Shown: positions 1 to 8,081, numbered from the stretch's first letter. The stretch is 64,000 nucleotides of DNA from Bifidobacterium sp. ESL0800 (GCF_029395355.1 NZ_CP113913.1:62001-126000), one strand, 5' to 3'. Notes: a model not told the origin generated them from the letters alone. Numbers and translations are program-made.

Positions 1-2
1 TC

Positions 3-86
3 TTTTCGATGCCGTTGCCGTTCTCGGTGCCCGAACACTCGATGCTTCGCTCGCGTGCCAAGCAGCGCACGTTCAAGGCTGAATAG
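3..86 (+). CDS. Possible C-terminal end of a gene entering from the left
   Basis: Frame 3 is open from the window edge to a TAG at 84-86 and reads as a hydrophilic tail ending PEHSMLRSRAKQRTFKAE, with GC-rich third positions. A second frame is also open to about base 83, so the choice is uncertain. Too little sequence remains to identify a family. Confidence 0.3.
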   Translation, partial: FSMPLPFSVPEHSMLRSRAKQRTFKAE

Positions 87-154
87 AGAATTTCTTCTCC
101 TCTGGCTGTCGCTCTGACACCGTAATGAACGCTTAACCCTCGTTATTGGCCATG

Positions 155-355
155 TTGGTGCCACCAAGTTGCCGGTTTTGGGACAATACGGTATCAATTC
201 TCTCGAATATTCGTATCTTGGTGCACCAAGATGGGTCTTTAAGGGGGAAATTCACATTTTTCTGTTCATTTGGGGCATCTTGGTGCACCAAGATGACCTT
301 TTAAGGGAGAATTCACACTTTTCCACTCGTTTGGGGTGTCTTGGTGCACCAAGAT
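155..355. repeat. Palindromic array, TTGGTGCACCAA, about 61-bp period
   Basis: Three perfect palindromes built on TTGGTGCACCAA are centred near 223, 285 and 346, and a variant TTGGTGCCACCAA lies at 155-167. The site at 276-295 is a perfect 20-bp palindrome. The DNA between the last three is also repeated (TTAAGGG, ATTCACA, TTTGGGG), so whole 61-62 bp units were duplicated. The array lies just upstream of the pgeF promoter. It could be an operator array or a non-coding repeat; sequence alone cannot decide. Confidence 0.85.
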
Positions 356-421
356 GGTCGAAATGGGGCGATTGAGTGGTGACATTCATGAGGAGGACCG
401 TGAGGTTGGACTTCAGCTGCA

Positions 422-457
422 TTGATATCGGAGTGTGTCTTGCGATAAGGTGGCGGC
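422..457 (+). promoter_or_regulatory. pgeF promoter, probably leaderless
   Basis: A -35-like TTGATA (422-427), an 18-nt spacer and a -10-like TAAGGT (446-451) end exactly 6 nt before the ATG at 458, so transcription would begin at the start codon. Confidence 0.55.
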
Positions 458-1696
458 ATGAGTGAAACTGCAAACCAAGATGGCACGATTCTCAATAGCA
501 ATGCCATTCCATCGACGGATACATTCGGCAATCCCATTCCCGTCACGATTCCCATCGACCTGGCGCCAGGTGTCAAGGTCGTCTACACCACGCGGCTCGG
601 CGGTTTGAGCGCCGGCGATTGGGGCAATCTCAACCTTGGCGGCAAATCCGGAGACAGCCCGTCCGCAGTTCAGGCGAACCGCGTGGCGTTGGCCAAGGCC
701 GTCGGGGCTCCGCTTTCATTGGTGGCGCAGGTTCATTCGGGCAAGGTCGTTGATGTCGATACGTTTTTCGAGCGCAACGCACCGTACGGTTGCGATTTCT
801 CCGGCACGATTATCGACTCCGGTCAGCGCCACGGCAACGTATCCGCGGCGGCTACCGGTGAACTGACGGTGGAACAGGATGCTGAGGAAATCGACACCGT
901 TGACGGCGCTGAAATCATGGGAACCCAGACGTGCGTCGAAATCCGCGAATCCGTATCCGGCAATAGTTCCGCAATGGTGGCAAAGGCTGAAACATCAAAC
1001 TTTGATATCGCCAACAATAATCAATCTTCTTCAAACGCAGCGAAAGCCGGTGTGAACTCTCCGACCGCTTACCCGCGTCTTGAAGCCGACGCCGAGGTCA
1101 CCTCGAAAACCGGTGTGGCGCTTGGCATGTTCGCGGCCGACTGCCTGCCCGTGCTGCTGGCCGACCTGCAGGCGGGTGTCATCGGTGCGGCACATTGCGG
1201 GCGGAAGGGCTTGCAACGCGGGGTCATCGGCGCCGCGGTCGATCTGATGGTGGCCAAAGGTGCACATCCGAACCGCATCGTGGCCACGCTCGGCCCTTGC
1301 ATCTGCGGCGACTGCTACGAAGTCGGTGACCAGATCGCCGACGAATTCGACGCGCAGTTCCCGGGGACCTTCACCCTAACCCACTTCGGCGGCCCCGGCA
1401 TCGACATCGCCAAAGCCGCGCTGCAGGAGCTCGCCAAGGCCGGCATACCGGCGGACAATGTCATCAGCTCGGCCCCACGTGTCGGTGCCGCCACGCAATA
1501 CCTCGATCAGGACGCGGAACTTGCCGCCTTGTGCGCCGTCGACGGCGAGGGCAGCCCCAAACTTTCGGAGCGTATCGGCCAGGTGCGCCACAGCCTGTGC
1601 ACGCTCGAAAACCCGCTTTTCTACTCGCATCGTCGTGCGAGCCTTGCGCATAAATCGCACGAAGGCCGTCTGCTCGCGCTGATCGTACGGGAATAA
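458..1696 (+). CDS. pgeF: PgeF/YfiH-family peptidoglycan editing factor (laccase-domain) with large insert
   Basis: This belongs to the YfiH/PgeF (multicopper polyphenol oxidase-like, DUF152) family, a cytoplasmic purine nucleoside phosphorylase/peptidoglycan-editing enzyme fold. The family metal/active-site residues are visible: QVHSGK (His93), ADCLPV (Cys229) and GAAHCGRKG (His246). Usual family members are about 240-260 residues; this one is 412. The excess is a roughly 100-residue acidic, Ser/Asn/Ala-rich stretch at about 105-208 lying between His93 and Cys229, plus an N-terminal extension of about 30. The insert has no recognisable domain and looks disordered. The start at 458 fits a leaderless promoter. 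In many actinobacteria pgeF sits near ftsZ/sepF/divIVA; here a DivIVA-like gene lies two genes downstream. Confidence in the family is high; the effect of the insert is unknown. Confidence 0.9.
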   Translation: MSETANQDGTILNSNAIPSTDTFGNPIPVTIPIDLAPGVKVVYTTRLGGLSAGDWGNLNLGGKSGDSPSAVQANRVALAKAVGAPLSLVAQVHSGKVVDVDTFFERNAPYGCDFSGTIIDSGQRHGNVSAAATGELTVEQDAEEIDTVDGAEIMGTQTCVEIRESVSGNSSAMVAKAETSNFDIANNNQSSSNAAKAGVNSPTAYPRLEADAEVTSKTGVALGMFAADCLPVLLADLQAGVIGAAHCGRKGLQRGVIGAAVDLMVAKGAHPNRIVATLGPCICGDCYEVGDQIADEFDAQFPGTFTLTHFGGPGIDIAKAALQELAKAGIPADNVISSAPRVGAATQYLDQDAELAALCAVDGEGSPKLSERIGQVRHSLCTLENPLFYSHRRASLAHKSHEGRLLALIVRE

Positions 1697-1810
1697 TCTT
1701 TGTGGAATGAACCCTCACGGGATATCCGAAATCTCTTGATGCCAGAATTATAAACGGATAGAAATCCCTATAAAATAACCAGCGCCACACTCCGCGCTAG
1801 ACTGGAGAGC

Positions 1811-2524
1811 ATGGAACACTTGAACGTTGTCATCTCCGGTTTCGACCCTTACGAAGGGATCAAAAGCAACCCTTCGCATGTGGTGCCGCATGCGCTCGCG
1901 GACGATGGGCTTGGCGACGCTTCCGGCCTTGAGGGCGATGACCTCTTACGGGACGTGGATATATCGATCAACGCCGTCGATCTGCCGATAAGCGTCGACG
2001 AGTGCTGGCCTCTGCTCAGGGAAACGCTTCAGGCCACGCATCCCGATATCGTCATTGCCACGGGGCTCAAAGCCGCGGCTCGCGGTATTCTGCTCGAACG
2101 CTGCGCCAACAACATCATCGACACCGCCCGTACGACGATTTCCGGCGAGATGACGGGCCTGCCGTTCGAACCTGCGGACGAGGCTTCGCGCAAGCCGATC
2201 GCTTCGAACGGCCCTGCCGCCTTCTGGACGAAACTTCCGCTGCGTTCCATCCTCGATAATTTTGCCTCGGAGGAAATTCCCTCGGCCTTGAGCTCGGACG
2301 CGGGCACGTTCGTCTGCAACTCCCTTTTCTACAATCTGATGAAATGGACGACCGGCCAGCACAAAGTGCTTTCCGGATTCGTCAGCCTCCCGATCATCAA
2401 CGAGGAACCCCATCCGCAGCATGGTCTGACATTCAACCAGCAGGTGGAGGCATGCCGTGTGGTGGTGCGACAGACCGCTCGTTACTTCCTCGAGCCGACG
2501 TCATCGAACATCCTCATGGCCTGA
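1811..2524 (+). CDS. pcp: Pyroglutamyl-peptidase I-like protein (C15 family), altered catalytic triad
   Basis: The 237-residue length and overall pattern match peptidase family C15, which removes N-terminal pyroglutamate from peptides in the cytoplasm. Family signatures are the N-terminal ISGFDPYEGIKSNPS, the Glu-containing segment GILLERCANN (Glu97) and the cysteine block DAGTFVCNSLFYNLM (Cys169). In active enzymes the third triad residue is the His of a GFIHVP-type motif about 24 residues after Cys; here the equivalent reads GFVSLP, with Ser192. Other histidines are close (184, 201, 204), so loss of activity is not certain. The start has a -10-like TAGACT 7 nt upstream and a GGAG, so it is either leaderless or weakly SD-led. 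It stands alone between pgeF and the coiled-coil gene. Confidence 0.8.
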   Translation: MEHLNVVISGFDPYEGIKSNPSHVVPHALADDGLGDASGLEGDDLLRDVDISINAVDLPISVDECWPLLRETLQATHPDIVIATGLKAAARGILLERCANNIIDTARTTISGEMTGLPFEPADEASRKPIASNGPAAFWTKLPLRSILDNFASEEIPSALSSDAGTFVCNSLFYNLMKWTTGQHKVLSGFVSLPIINEEPHPQHGLTFNQQVEACRVVVRQTARYFLEPTSSNILMA

Positions 2525-2721
2525 AGATTTTCAAGTGGCTGCCGCCTTGGGCCCATCCTCGATGGCAGCCGTTAGAATCCGGACACTCCGAATCGCGTGG
2601 TGTCTGTGTGGATTAGAGACGTTTCGGCATAAATCTCTTGAAAAATACACTACAATGAGCCAATAGTATGTATCGGCTTTCAAAAACTGTGGCTTTAGGT
2701 CGCAAGGCGAAAGGAATCACT

Positions 2722-4530
2722 ATGGCGGACGACCGCTTCACGACAGAATTGCGCGGGTATAACAAGGAGCAGGTAGACCAGGAGTTGGCTTCGTTGCATC
2801 AGACGCTCGATCGCATGCGTGCACAGGTCAATTCCAGTGACCAGGCGATTCTGCAACTGCGTGCGCAGCTTGAAGAGGAAAAGAAGAACGCGAAGAAGGC
2901 GTCGCAGGGCAATTCATTCGCTTCTTTGGGAGCCAATGCCCAGCAGATGCTCGCCAGCGCTGAGCAGACCAGCACGGAACTGGTCAACCGCGCCAAGCAG
3001 GATGCCGCAAGCACCCGCGCTGCGGCCCAGCATCAGGCGGAAACCCTGATCAACAACACCAAGCTCGATGCGCAGCACATCACCGACGAGGCCAATTCGA
3101 AGGCGGCCACCATCCTGGCCAAGGCGCAGACCGAATCCGAGTCGATCACCACTTCCGCCAAGCAGGATGCCACCAGACTGCGTGAAGAGACGGCCAAGAA
3201 GGTCACCGAGCAGCGCGACACCATCGAAATCGAATTGACCAACTCGCGCGAGGAACACAACAAGCGTCTCGCCAGCGAAAAGGCGAAGCAGGACCGCGAG
3301 ATCGCCGAGCTCAAGGCCAAGGCCACCCAGCAGGTCGCCGAACAGCGCAAGGCCGCGAACGACGAAGTCGCCAAGCTCAAGAGTGACGCCAGCGATCAGA
3401 TCGAGACCGCTCTGGGCGAAGCCAACAAGAAACTCGCCAACGTGCGTGAGCAGGTCTCCCGCATGACCACCGAGGCCCAGCGCAAGGCGACCGAAATCAC
3501 CGATGACGCGAAGGCCAAGGCTCAGGGCATCGCCGATGAGGCGGAAGTCCAGCGCACCAAGACCTTGAGCCAGGTCAATGCCGAAGTCGAGCAGATTCGT
3601 TCTGATATCTCCAAGCAGCAGGAAGAGGCGACCAGCAAGGTCAACGATCTGTTGAAGCAGCTGGAAGAGAGCCGCGCCGCGGCCAAGAAGGAAGCGGACA
3701 GCCTGGTCTCCAAGGCCAAGGATCTGAGGGACGAGGCCGACAGCTATACGGTTTCAAAGCGTCAGGAAGCCGACGCGCAAGCCGAAGAGATTATCTCCAA
3801 GGCCAAGAAAGACGCCGAGGCTCGCGTCGAGGAACGGCGCAAGGCCGCACAGGGCGAGCTTGATGGGCTCGCCAAGCGCATCAAGGATCTCCAGGAGCGC
3901 GAATCGACCATCACCCAGCGTGTCACCGAGCTCCGTTCGATGTTCACCAATGCGTTCTCCGGATTCGGTTTTGCCGATGACAAGAAGTCCGGGGTCAACG
4001 TTCCGGTGGTCAATGCCGTAGCCAACGATCTCGACGATGCCGCGCAGGCAGACCAGCAACAAGACCAAAAGCGCGAGCCCGAAGACCAAGGCGAGGCGCG
4101 CCCGAACTCGGGCAACGCTACCGGTACAGGCCAGGCTCCTGCTGCGGCTGTGCAGATGCCGGCCTCTTACGCGCCTAGTAATCATGCGGTCAAAGCCCCG
4201 GTGCAGCAGCCGGCCCAGGTCCCGCAGCAACATGGTGGTCAACAGGCTCAGGCTCAGGCACAGGCGCAGGCGCGCAATGCTTCGGATTCCGAGCAGGATC
4301 CCGCTCCCAGAAGCGGTATGCAACAGCTTTCCAATCTGGTGAATAACGCTTCGAAAAAGAATCCTTCGGTCGGTGATGCGCCTGCCGCACCTGCTGCCAA
4401 TGCGCCGATCAATGGCGGGGTACCGGCCAACGCAAGGTTTGCGGCCAATAATCAGAACCGTGTCAACAGCGATGATGTCATTTTCCCTGAAGGCGGCGAG
4501 CCTGCCGGCGGGGCTCCTGCGAGGCGGTAG
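2722..4530 (+). CDS. DivIVA-domain coiled-coil protein
   Basis: A 602-residue protein. Residues 1-35 (MADDRFTTELRGYNKEQVDQ onward) resemble the DivIVA/Wag31 N-terminal membrane-curvature domain (F-x-RGY-x-x-x-QVD). Residues about 25-440 are an almost unbroken Ala/Lys/Glu/Gln heptad coiled coil, and the last 160 are Gln/Ala/Pro-rich and probably disordered, with a QAQAQAQAQA run. No membrane segment is seen. The start chosen is the ATG at 2722, with AAAGGA 7 nt upstream; an ORF 18 codons longer exists but lacks both SD and similarity. By family, a polar-growth/septum scaffold is likely. It is much longer than typical Wag31 (about 260-400), so it may be a second DivIVA-type scaffold rather than the main polar determinant. 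Confidence 0.8.
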   Translation: MADDRFTTELRGYNKEQVDQELASLHQTLDRMRAQVNSSDQAILQLRAQLEEEKKNAKKASQGNSFASLGANAQQMLASAEQTSTELVNRAKQDAASTRAAAQHQAETLINNTKLDAQHITDEANSKAATILAKAQTESESITTSAKQDATRLREETAKKVTEQRDTIEIELTNSREEHNKRLASEKAKQDREIAELKAKATQQVAEQRKAANDEVAKLKSDASDQIETALGEANKKLANVREQVSRMTTEAQRKATEITDDAKAKAQGIADEAEVQRTKTLSQVNAEVEQIRSDISKQQEEATSKVNDLLKQLEESRAAAKKEADSLVSKAKDLRDEADSYTVSKRQEADAQAEEIISKAKKDAEARVEERRKAAQGELDGLAKRIKDLQERESTITQRVTELRSMFTNAFSGFGFADDKKSGVNVPVVNAVANDLDDAAQADQQQDQKREPEDQGEARPNSGNATGTGQAPAAAVQMPASYAPSNHAVKAPVQQPAQVPQQHGGQQAQAQAQAQARNASDSEQDPAPRSGMQQLSNLVNNASKKNPSVGDAPAAPAANAPINGGVPANARFAANNQNRVNSDDVIFPEGGEPAGGAPARR

Positions 4531-4743
4531 TCTTACCCGTTTTGCATAACGGTTGGGTGCGCTGTGGCGATTGGGTCATGGCGCACTTTCGTATTTTCTC
4601 GACCAGATTTCTTGTCCAGTTCCTTCATATGTATTGATGACGTTTGATTCCAAGGCTTCGCGATACCTCGGATTGCAATTCGCGTGTCGGATACAGCGCA
4701 TGGAATATGGTGGAAAGTAAACCAACCAAAGGAGCATTGTCTA

Positions 4744-6081
4744 ATGAGTGAAATGAAGCCGCTGAGTGCCGACCGTCTGGGGCAGTTGCAGGACGATTTC
4801 GAAGCGAAACCCGTCAACACGCTGGCCATGAATGCCGTCACCACTTCCGGCATCAACCCGGTGGCGCACAATTACGACCGTGCCCGTAGGCTTCAGCGTC
4901 GTTTCTCGGTGACCGTCGACAACGGCGAAGTCACCAACCAGAACCGTTCCGGGCGTTGCTGGCTCTTCAGCTCGCTGAACGTGGCGCGTTTCGTCGCCAA
5001 GCAGAACCTCAATCTTGACAAGTTCGAGTTCTCGCAGAACTATGCGATGTATTACGACAAGCTCGAGCGCATCAACTACTTCCTGCGTGACGTCGCCGAT
5101 CTGGTGCGCGCCGGCGAACCCGCTGACTCCCAGCTTATGCAGCACCTGCTTGCCGACGTGATGGGTGACGGCGGCCAGTGGACGATGGCCATGAACATCT
5201 ACAAGAAGTACGGCGCCGTGCCGAAGGACTTCTTCCCGGAGACCGCCTCGTCGACCAACACCAGTGAGATGAACACGCAGCTGCGCCGTATGCTGCACAC
5301 CGCCGTGGCGCATATGTACGCCGATCCGTCCGCGATCGACAAGATCGTCGATGAGGGCGTCGAGGCCGGTCACCGCATGCTCACCATCCACTTGGGCGAG
5401 CCGCCGAAGAGCTTCGACTGGGAGTGGACCGATAAGGACGGCAACTTCCACCGCGACGGCGAGATCTCGCCGGTCGAGTTCTGGAAGAAGTACGTCGGGC
5501 CGGCGCACCTCGAGGACTATGTCTGCCTCGTGGATGACCCGCGCGCCGAGCACGCCAAGGGCAAGAAGATCGGCATCGAGCACCTGGGCAACGTCATCGG
5601 CGGAGATGCGACCGAGTACCTGAACGTGCCCAACCAGTTCATGAAGGACTGCGTGCGCCGCATCCTCTCCGAGCAGGGCACGCCCGCTTGGTTTGGCGCG
5701 GACTGCCATCCGATGATGGACCGCGACAACGGCGCCTGGGCCACCGACCTCTACGAGTACGGCAAGGTCTACGACGTCGATTTCGATATGAGCAAGGAAG
5801 ACCGCGTGCGTTACGGCGACTCCGCGATGAACCACGCGATGGCGTTCGTCGGCGTCGACGTGGCCGACGACGGCACGACCACCAACCGTTGGCGCGTCGA
5901 GAACTCCTGGGGCTGCAAGGTCGCCGACAAGGGATACTTCACCATGGCCGACGACTGGTTCACCGAGTACGTCTACGAGGTCGCCGTCCCGAAGTTGATG
6001 CTCCCCGCCGACTACCAGGCCGCCCTCACCGAGCCGGCCACCATGCTCCCGGCTTGGGATCCAATGGGCGCATTGGCCTGA
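4744..6081 (+). CDS. pepC: Aminopeptidase C (bleomycin hydrolase family)
   Basis: A cytoplasmic cysteine aminopeptidase of family C1B, 445 residues, the normal length. The papain-type catalytic set is intact: NRSGRCWLFSSLN (Cys72), SAMNHAMAFVGVD (His364) and RWRVENSWG (Asn387). These hexameric enzymes trim N-terminal residues from peptides taken up or released during proteolysis. The start is the ATG at 4744, preceded by AAAGGAG; the 20 upstream in-frame codons have no family similarity. The last codons and stop (MGALA-stop) lie within the first arm of a structured repeat (see 6067-6151), and the same five codons plus stop recur at the start of the next repeat copy. Confidence 0.97.
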   Translation: MSEMKPLSADRLGQLQDDFEAKPVNTLAMNAVTTSGINPVAHNYDRARRLQRRFSVTVDNGEVTNQNRSGRCWLFSSLNVARFVAKQNLNLDKFEFSQNYAMYYDKLERINYFLRDVADLVRAGEPADSQLMQHLLADVMGDGGQWTMAMNIYKKYGAVPKDFFPETASSTNTSEMNTQLRRMLHTAVAHMYADPSAIDKIVDEGVEAGHRMLTIHLGEPPKSFDWEWTDKDGNFHRDGEISPVEFWKKYVGPAHLEDYVCLVDDPRAEHAKGKKIGIEHLGNVIGGDATEYLNVPNQFMKDCVRRILSEQGTPAWFGADCHPMMDRDNGAWATDLYEYGKVYDVDFDMSKEDRVRYGDSAMNHAMAFVGVDVADDGTTTNRWRVENSWGCKVADKGYFTMADDWFTEYVYEVAVPKLMLPADYQAALTEPATMLPAWDPMGALA

Positions 6082-6151
6082 AGAAAATAGCCCAGTGGGC
6101 TATTTTCGGCCAATACGCGCCTGAGGCCAGGGATTTCTGGCCTCAGGTAAC
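6067..6151. repeat. Structured 85-nt element, copy 1
   Basis: The order is: outer stem GGCGC+ATTGGCC paired with GGCCAAT+GCGCC (2-nt bulge AC), inner 11-bp hairpin GAAAATAGCCC/GGGCTATTTTC with loop AGT, then a separate 9-bp hairpin TGAGGCCAG/CTGGCCTCA with a 6-nt loop, ending GGTAAC. It overlaps the pepC stop codon at 6079-6081. Confidence 0.9.
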
Positions 6152-6155
6152 GAGT

Positions 6156-6180
6156 TGGCTCAAGACTGAGTCGCTTTTTT
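6156..6180 (+). terminator. Weak intrinsic terminator after pepC
   Basis: GGCTC/GAGTC (one G-T pair) with a 6-nt loop is followed by GC and six T. It follows the first structured repeat and would end the pepC transcript. Confidence 0.45.
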
Positions 6181-6196
6181 CTTAATGATTAGTATG

Positions 6197-6281
6197 GGCG
6201 CGTTAGCTTGAGGCAAACAGCCCTGTGGGCTGTTTGCAGCTAACACGCGCCTGAAACCGGCACCTGCCGGTTTCAGGAAAC
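6197..6281. repeat. Structured 85-nt element, copy 2
   Basis: The same fold as copy 1 with different stems: GTTAGCT/AGCTAAC, GCAAACAGCCC/GGGCTGTTTGC (loop TGT) and TGAAACCGG/CCGGTTTCA. The unpaired AC bulge, GGCGC/GCGCC arm and trailing GGAAAC are kept. Its length is again exactly 85 nt. Confidence 0.9.
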
Positions 6282-6325
6282 CAGTTGGCGCTTGGTTGAG
6301 TTAGATATGATTGTCGACTAATTAG

Positions 6326-6400
6326 GGCGCTCGCGTAAGAAAAGCCCTGTGGGCTTTTCGTGCGAGAGCGCTGGAGGTCGCTTCACAGCGGCCTCCAGTA
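6326..6400. repeat. Structured element, divergent copy 3
   Basis: The same architecture in shorter form: outer GCGC+TCGC paired with GCGA+GCGC around a 2-nt GA bulge, inner 9-bp GAAAAGCCC/GGGCTTTTC with loop TGT, then TGGAGGTCGC/GCGGCCTCCA (one wobble). The trailing GGTAAC is not kept. Confidence 0.75.
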
Positions 6401-6439
6401 GAATTGAGTATCGAGCGTGAGCGAGATTCTCTAATTGCA

Positions 6440-6524
6440 GGCGCATTGGCCATAGAGAAACAGCCTTGTAGGCTGTTTCTGGACAATACGCGCCTGAGGC
6501 CGGAGATTTCCGGTCTCAGGTAAC
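6440..6524. repeat. Structured 85-nt element, copy 4
   Basis: Stems are ATTGGCC/GGACAAT (one mismatch), AGAAACAGCCT/AGGCTGTTTCT (perfect, loop TGT) and TGAGGCCGG/CCGGTCTCA (one wobble). The AC bulge, GCGCC arm and GGTAAC tail match copies 1 and 2, and the length is 85 nt. Confidence 0.9.
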
Positions 6525-6537
6525 CATTCGAAGGTCG

Positions 6538-6567
6538 TTGAATAAGTTTTTGTTTGACGATTATATA
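6538..6567 (+). promoter_or_regulatory. Candidate promoter of the small membrane protein gene
   Basis: TTGAAT (6538-6543) and TATATA (6562-6567) are 18 nt apart. If used, transcription starts near 6575, after all four structured repeats, so those would not be part of this mRNA's leader. Confidence 0.5.
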
Positions 6568-6630
6568 TACTCGGAGAGCGCTCGCATAGCGCGAGGCCGC
6601 CTAACATTGAGCAGACAAAGGAGTAGGTCA

Positions 6631-6828
6631 ATGAGACATTATTTTTTGAATCATCCGATTGTTTGGGCGCTTGTTTTCGCGCTGATTATGTTTGGCATCG
6701 ATGTCATCGGCGTGCTTGCCGGCATCGAGGATGCCAATGTACTCGTGCCGTCTGGTGTCAAAGCAGTGATAGCCGGGATTATTTTTTATGCGCTGGTACG
6801 TTGGACCGGAGCCAAAGTCAATAAGTGA
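6631..6828 (+). CDS. Small two-helix membrane protein
   Basis: 65 residues with two hydrophobic segments at about 9-31 (WALVFALIMFGIDVIGVLAG) and 40-58 (VKAVIAGIIFYALVRW), and a basic C-terminal end. The start is the ATG at 6631 with AAAGGAG 9 nt upstream; the longer ORF beginning at 6538 would run through the promoter and leader. No family is recognised. It lies between the structured repeats and the first DAHP synthase. The good SD and clean helices make it probably real; the function is unknown. Confidence 0.75.
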   Translation: MRHYFLNHPIVWALVFALIMFGIDVIGVLAGIEDANVLVPSGVKAVIAGIIFYALVRWTGAKVNK

Positions 6829-6931
6829 CTATTCGGCGGTATTACACTGTTCAATCGATTATAATAAGCACCCTGTTGCGGCATAAGGCAGCAGCGGAAT
6901 AATATTTACATCAAGCAAGAGGAGGGGAATC

Positions 6932-8071
6932 ATGGCGATTATGCGAGGGCCTGGAAGTTCTGAGGACGCACGGCGATTTAGCGAGGAAGCCGTTTACCCC
7001 GAAACCGTGGATGTCAACATCCGCCAGCTTGACCCCATTCCTGCACCGCGCGCGTTCCTGAAGGAAACCCCGCTGACCAAACCGATGAGCGATCTGGTGT
7101 TGAAAAGCCGTCAGGAGATCCGCGATATCCTGCACGGCCGCGACGACCGCCTGCTGGTCATCGTCGGTCCCTGCTCGATTCACGACCCTAAGGCGGCGTT
7201 AGACTACGCCCAGCGTCTGGCCAAGGTCAATGAGGAACTCAAAGACCGTCTGATGATTGTGATGCGCGTCTATTTTGAGAAGCCGCGTACCACGGTGGGT
7301 TGGAAGGGCTTGATCAACGACCCCGACCTCGACGGCGAATTCAATATTCGCAAGGGCATGGATCTGGCCCGCAAGGTGCTCGCCGACGTGCTGAATCAAG
7401 GTTTGCCCGCCGCCACCGAATGGCTCGATCCGATCACCCCGCAATATATCTGCGATATGGTCAGCTGGGGCGCCATCGGCGCGCGCAACACCGAAAGCCA
7501 GGTCCATCGCGAGCTGGCCAGCGGCATGTCGATGCCCATCGGTTTCAAAAACTCCACCGACGGCTCGGTGAAGGTCGCGGCGGATTCCTGTTATGCCGTC
7601 GCCAGTGAGCATCATTTCCTTTCCATCAACCTCGACGGACGTGTGATTTCCGCGGAAACCAAGGGCAATCCCGATTGCCATATCGTCCTGCGTGGCTCGA
7701 ATTCCGGTCCGAATTACGACGCCAAGTCCGTGGCCGAGGCGCTGGAGACGCTGAAGCAGTCGAAGGTCACCGGCCCGAGCGAGCACGGCCTGGTCATCGA
7801 CGCCGCCCACGGCAACTGCGGCAAGGACGAGGTACGTGAGGCCGAGGTCATCGAAGAGATCGCCGCTCGTCTGGCCAAGGGCGAGCCCGGCATCTTCGGC
7901 GTGATGATGGAGAGCAACATCCGCGGTGGCCACCAGTCGCCGGCTCCGCTCGACCAGTTGGTCTACGGCCGTTCGATCACCGATTCCTGCATCTCCTGGG
8001 ACCGTACCAGCGAGTTGCTGCACACTCTCGCTGATGCCGTGACCGCCCGTCGCAAGCTCGATGGCGAATGA
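6932..8071 (+). CDS. aroG: 3-deoxy-7-phosphoheptulonate (DAHP) synthase, type I
   Basis: It condenses phosphoenolpyruvate and erythrose 4-phosphate, the first step of the shikimate pathway. The 379 residues align with the AroF/G/H class: LLVIVGPCSIHDPKAALDYA, MRVYFEKPRTTVGWKG, GARNTESQVHRELASG, GFKNSTDGSV and DAAHGNCGKDE are the PEP/metal-binding blocks, and a C-terminal VYGRSITDSCISWD follows. An SD of GAGGAGG precedes the ATG. A second, longer paralogue follows at 8352, with a repeat element between them. Class Iα enzymes are usually feedback-controlled by one aromatic amino acid each; which one applies here cannot be read from the sequence. Confidence 0.97.
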   Translation: MAIMRGPGSSEDARRFSEEAVYPETVDVNIRQLDPIPAPRAFLKETPLTKPMSDLVLKSRQEIRDILHGRDDRLLVIVGPCSIHDPKAALDYAQRLAKVNEELKDRLMIVMRVYFEKPRTTVGWKGLINDPDLDGEFNIRKGMDLARKVLADVLNQGLPAATEWLDPITPQYICDMVSWGAIGARNTESQVHRELASGMSMPIGFKNSTDGSVKVAADSCYAVASEHHFLSINLDGRVISAETKGNPDCHIVLRGSNSGPNYDAKSVAEALETLKQSKVTGPSEHGLVIDAAHGNCGKDEVREAEVIEEIAARLAKGEPGIFGVMMESNIRGGHQSPAPLDQLVYGRSITDSCISWDRTSELLHTLADAVTARRKLDGE

Positions 8072-8081
8072 CGGCTTAGAT

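Noticed and set aside
169..375. A 68-codon plus-strand frame through the first palindrome array
   Set aside because: The repeat period (61-62) is not a multiple of three, so copies are read in different frames; the translation has no sense as a protein.
6067..6524. Integron attC sites as an explanation of the four hairpin elements
   Set aside because: The required RYYYAAC/GTTRRRY core sites are not at the ends, and no cassettes or integrase are present.
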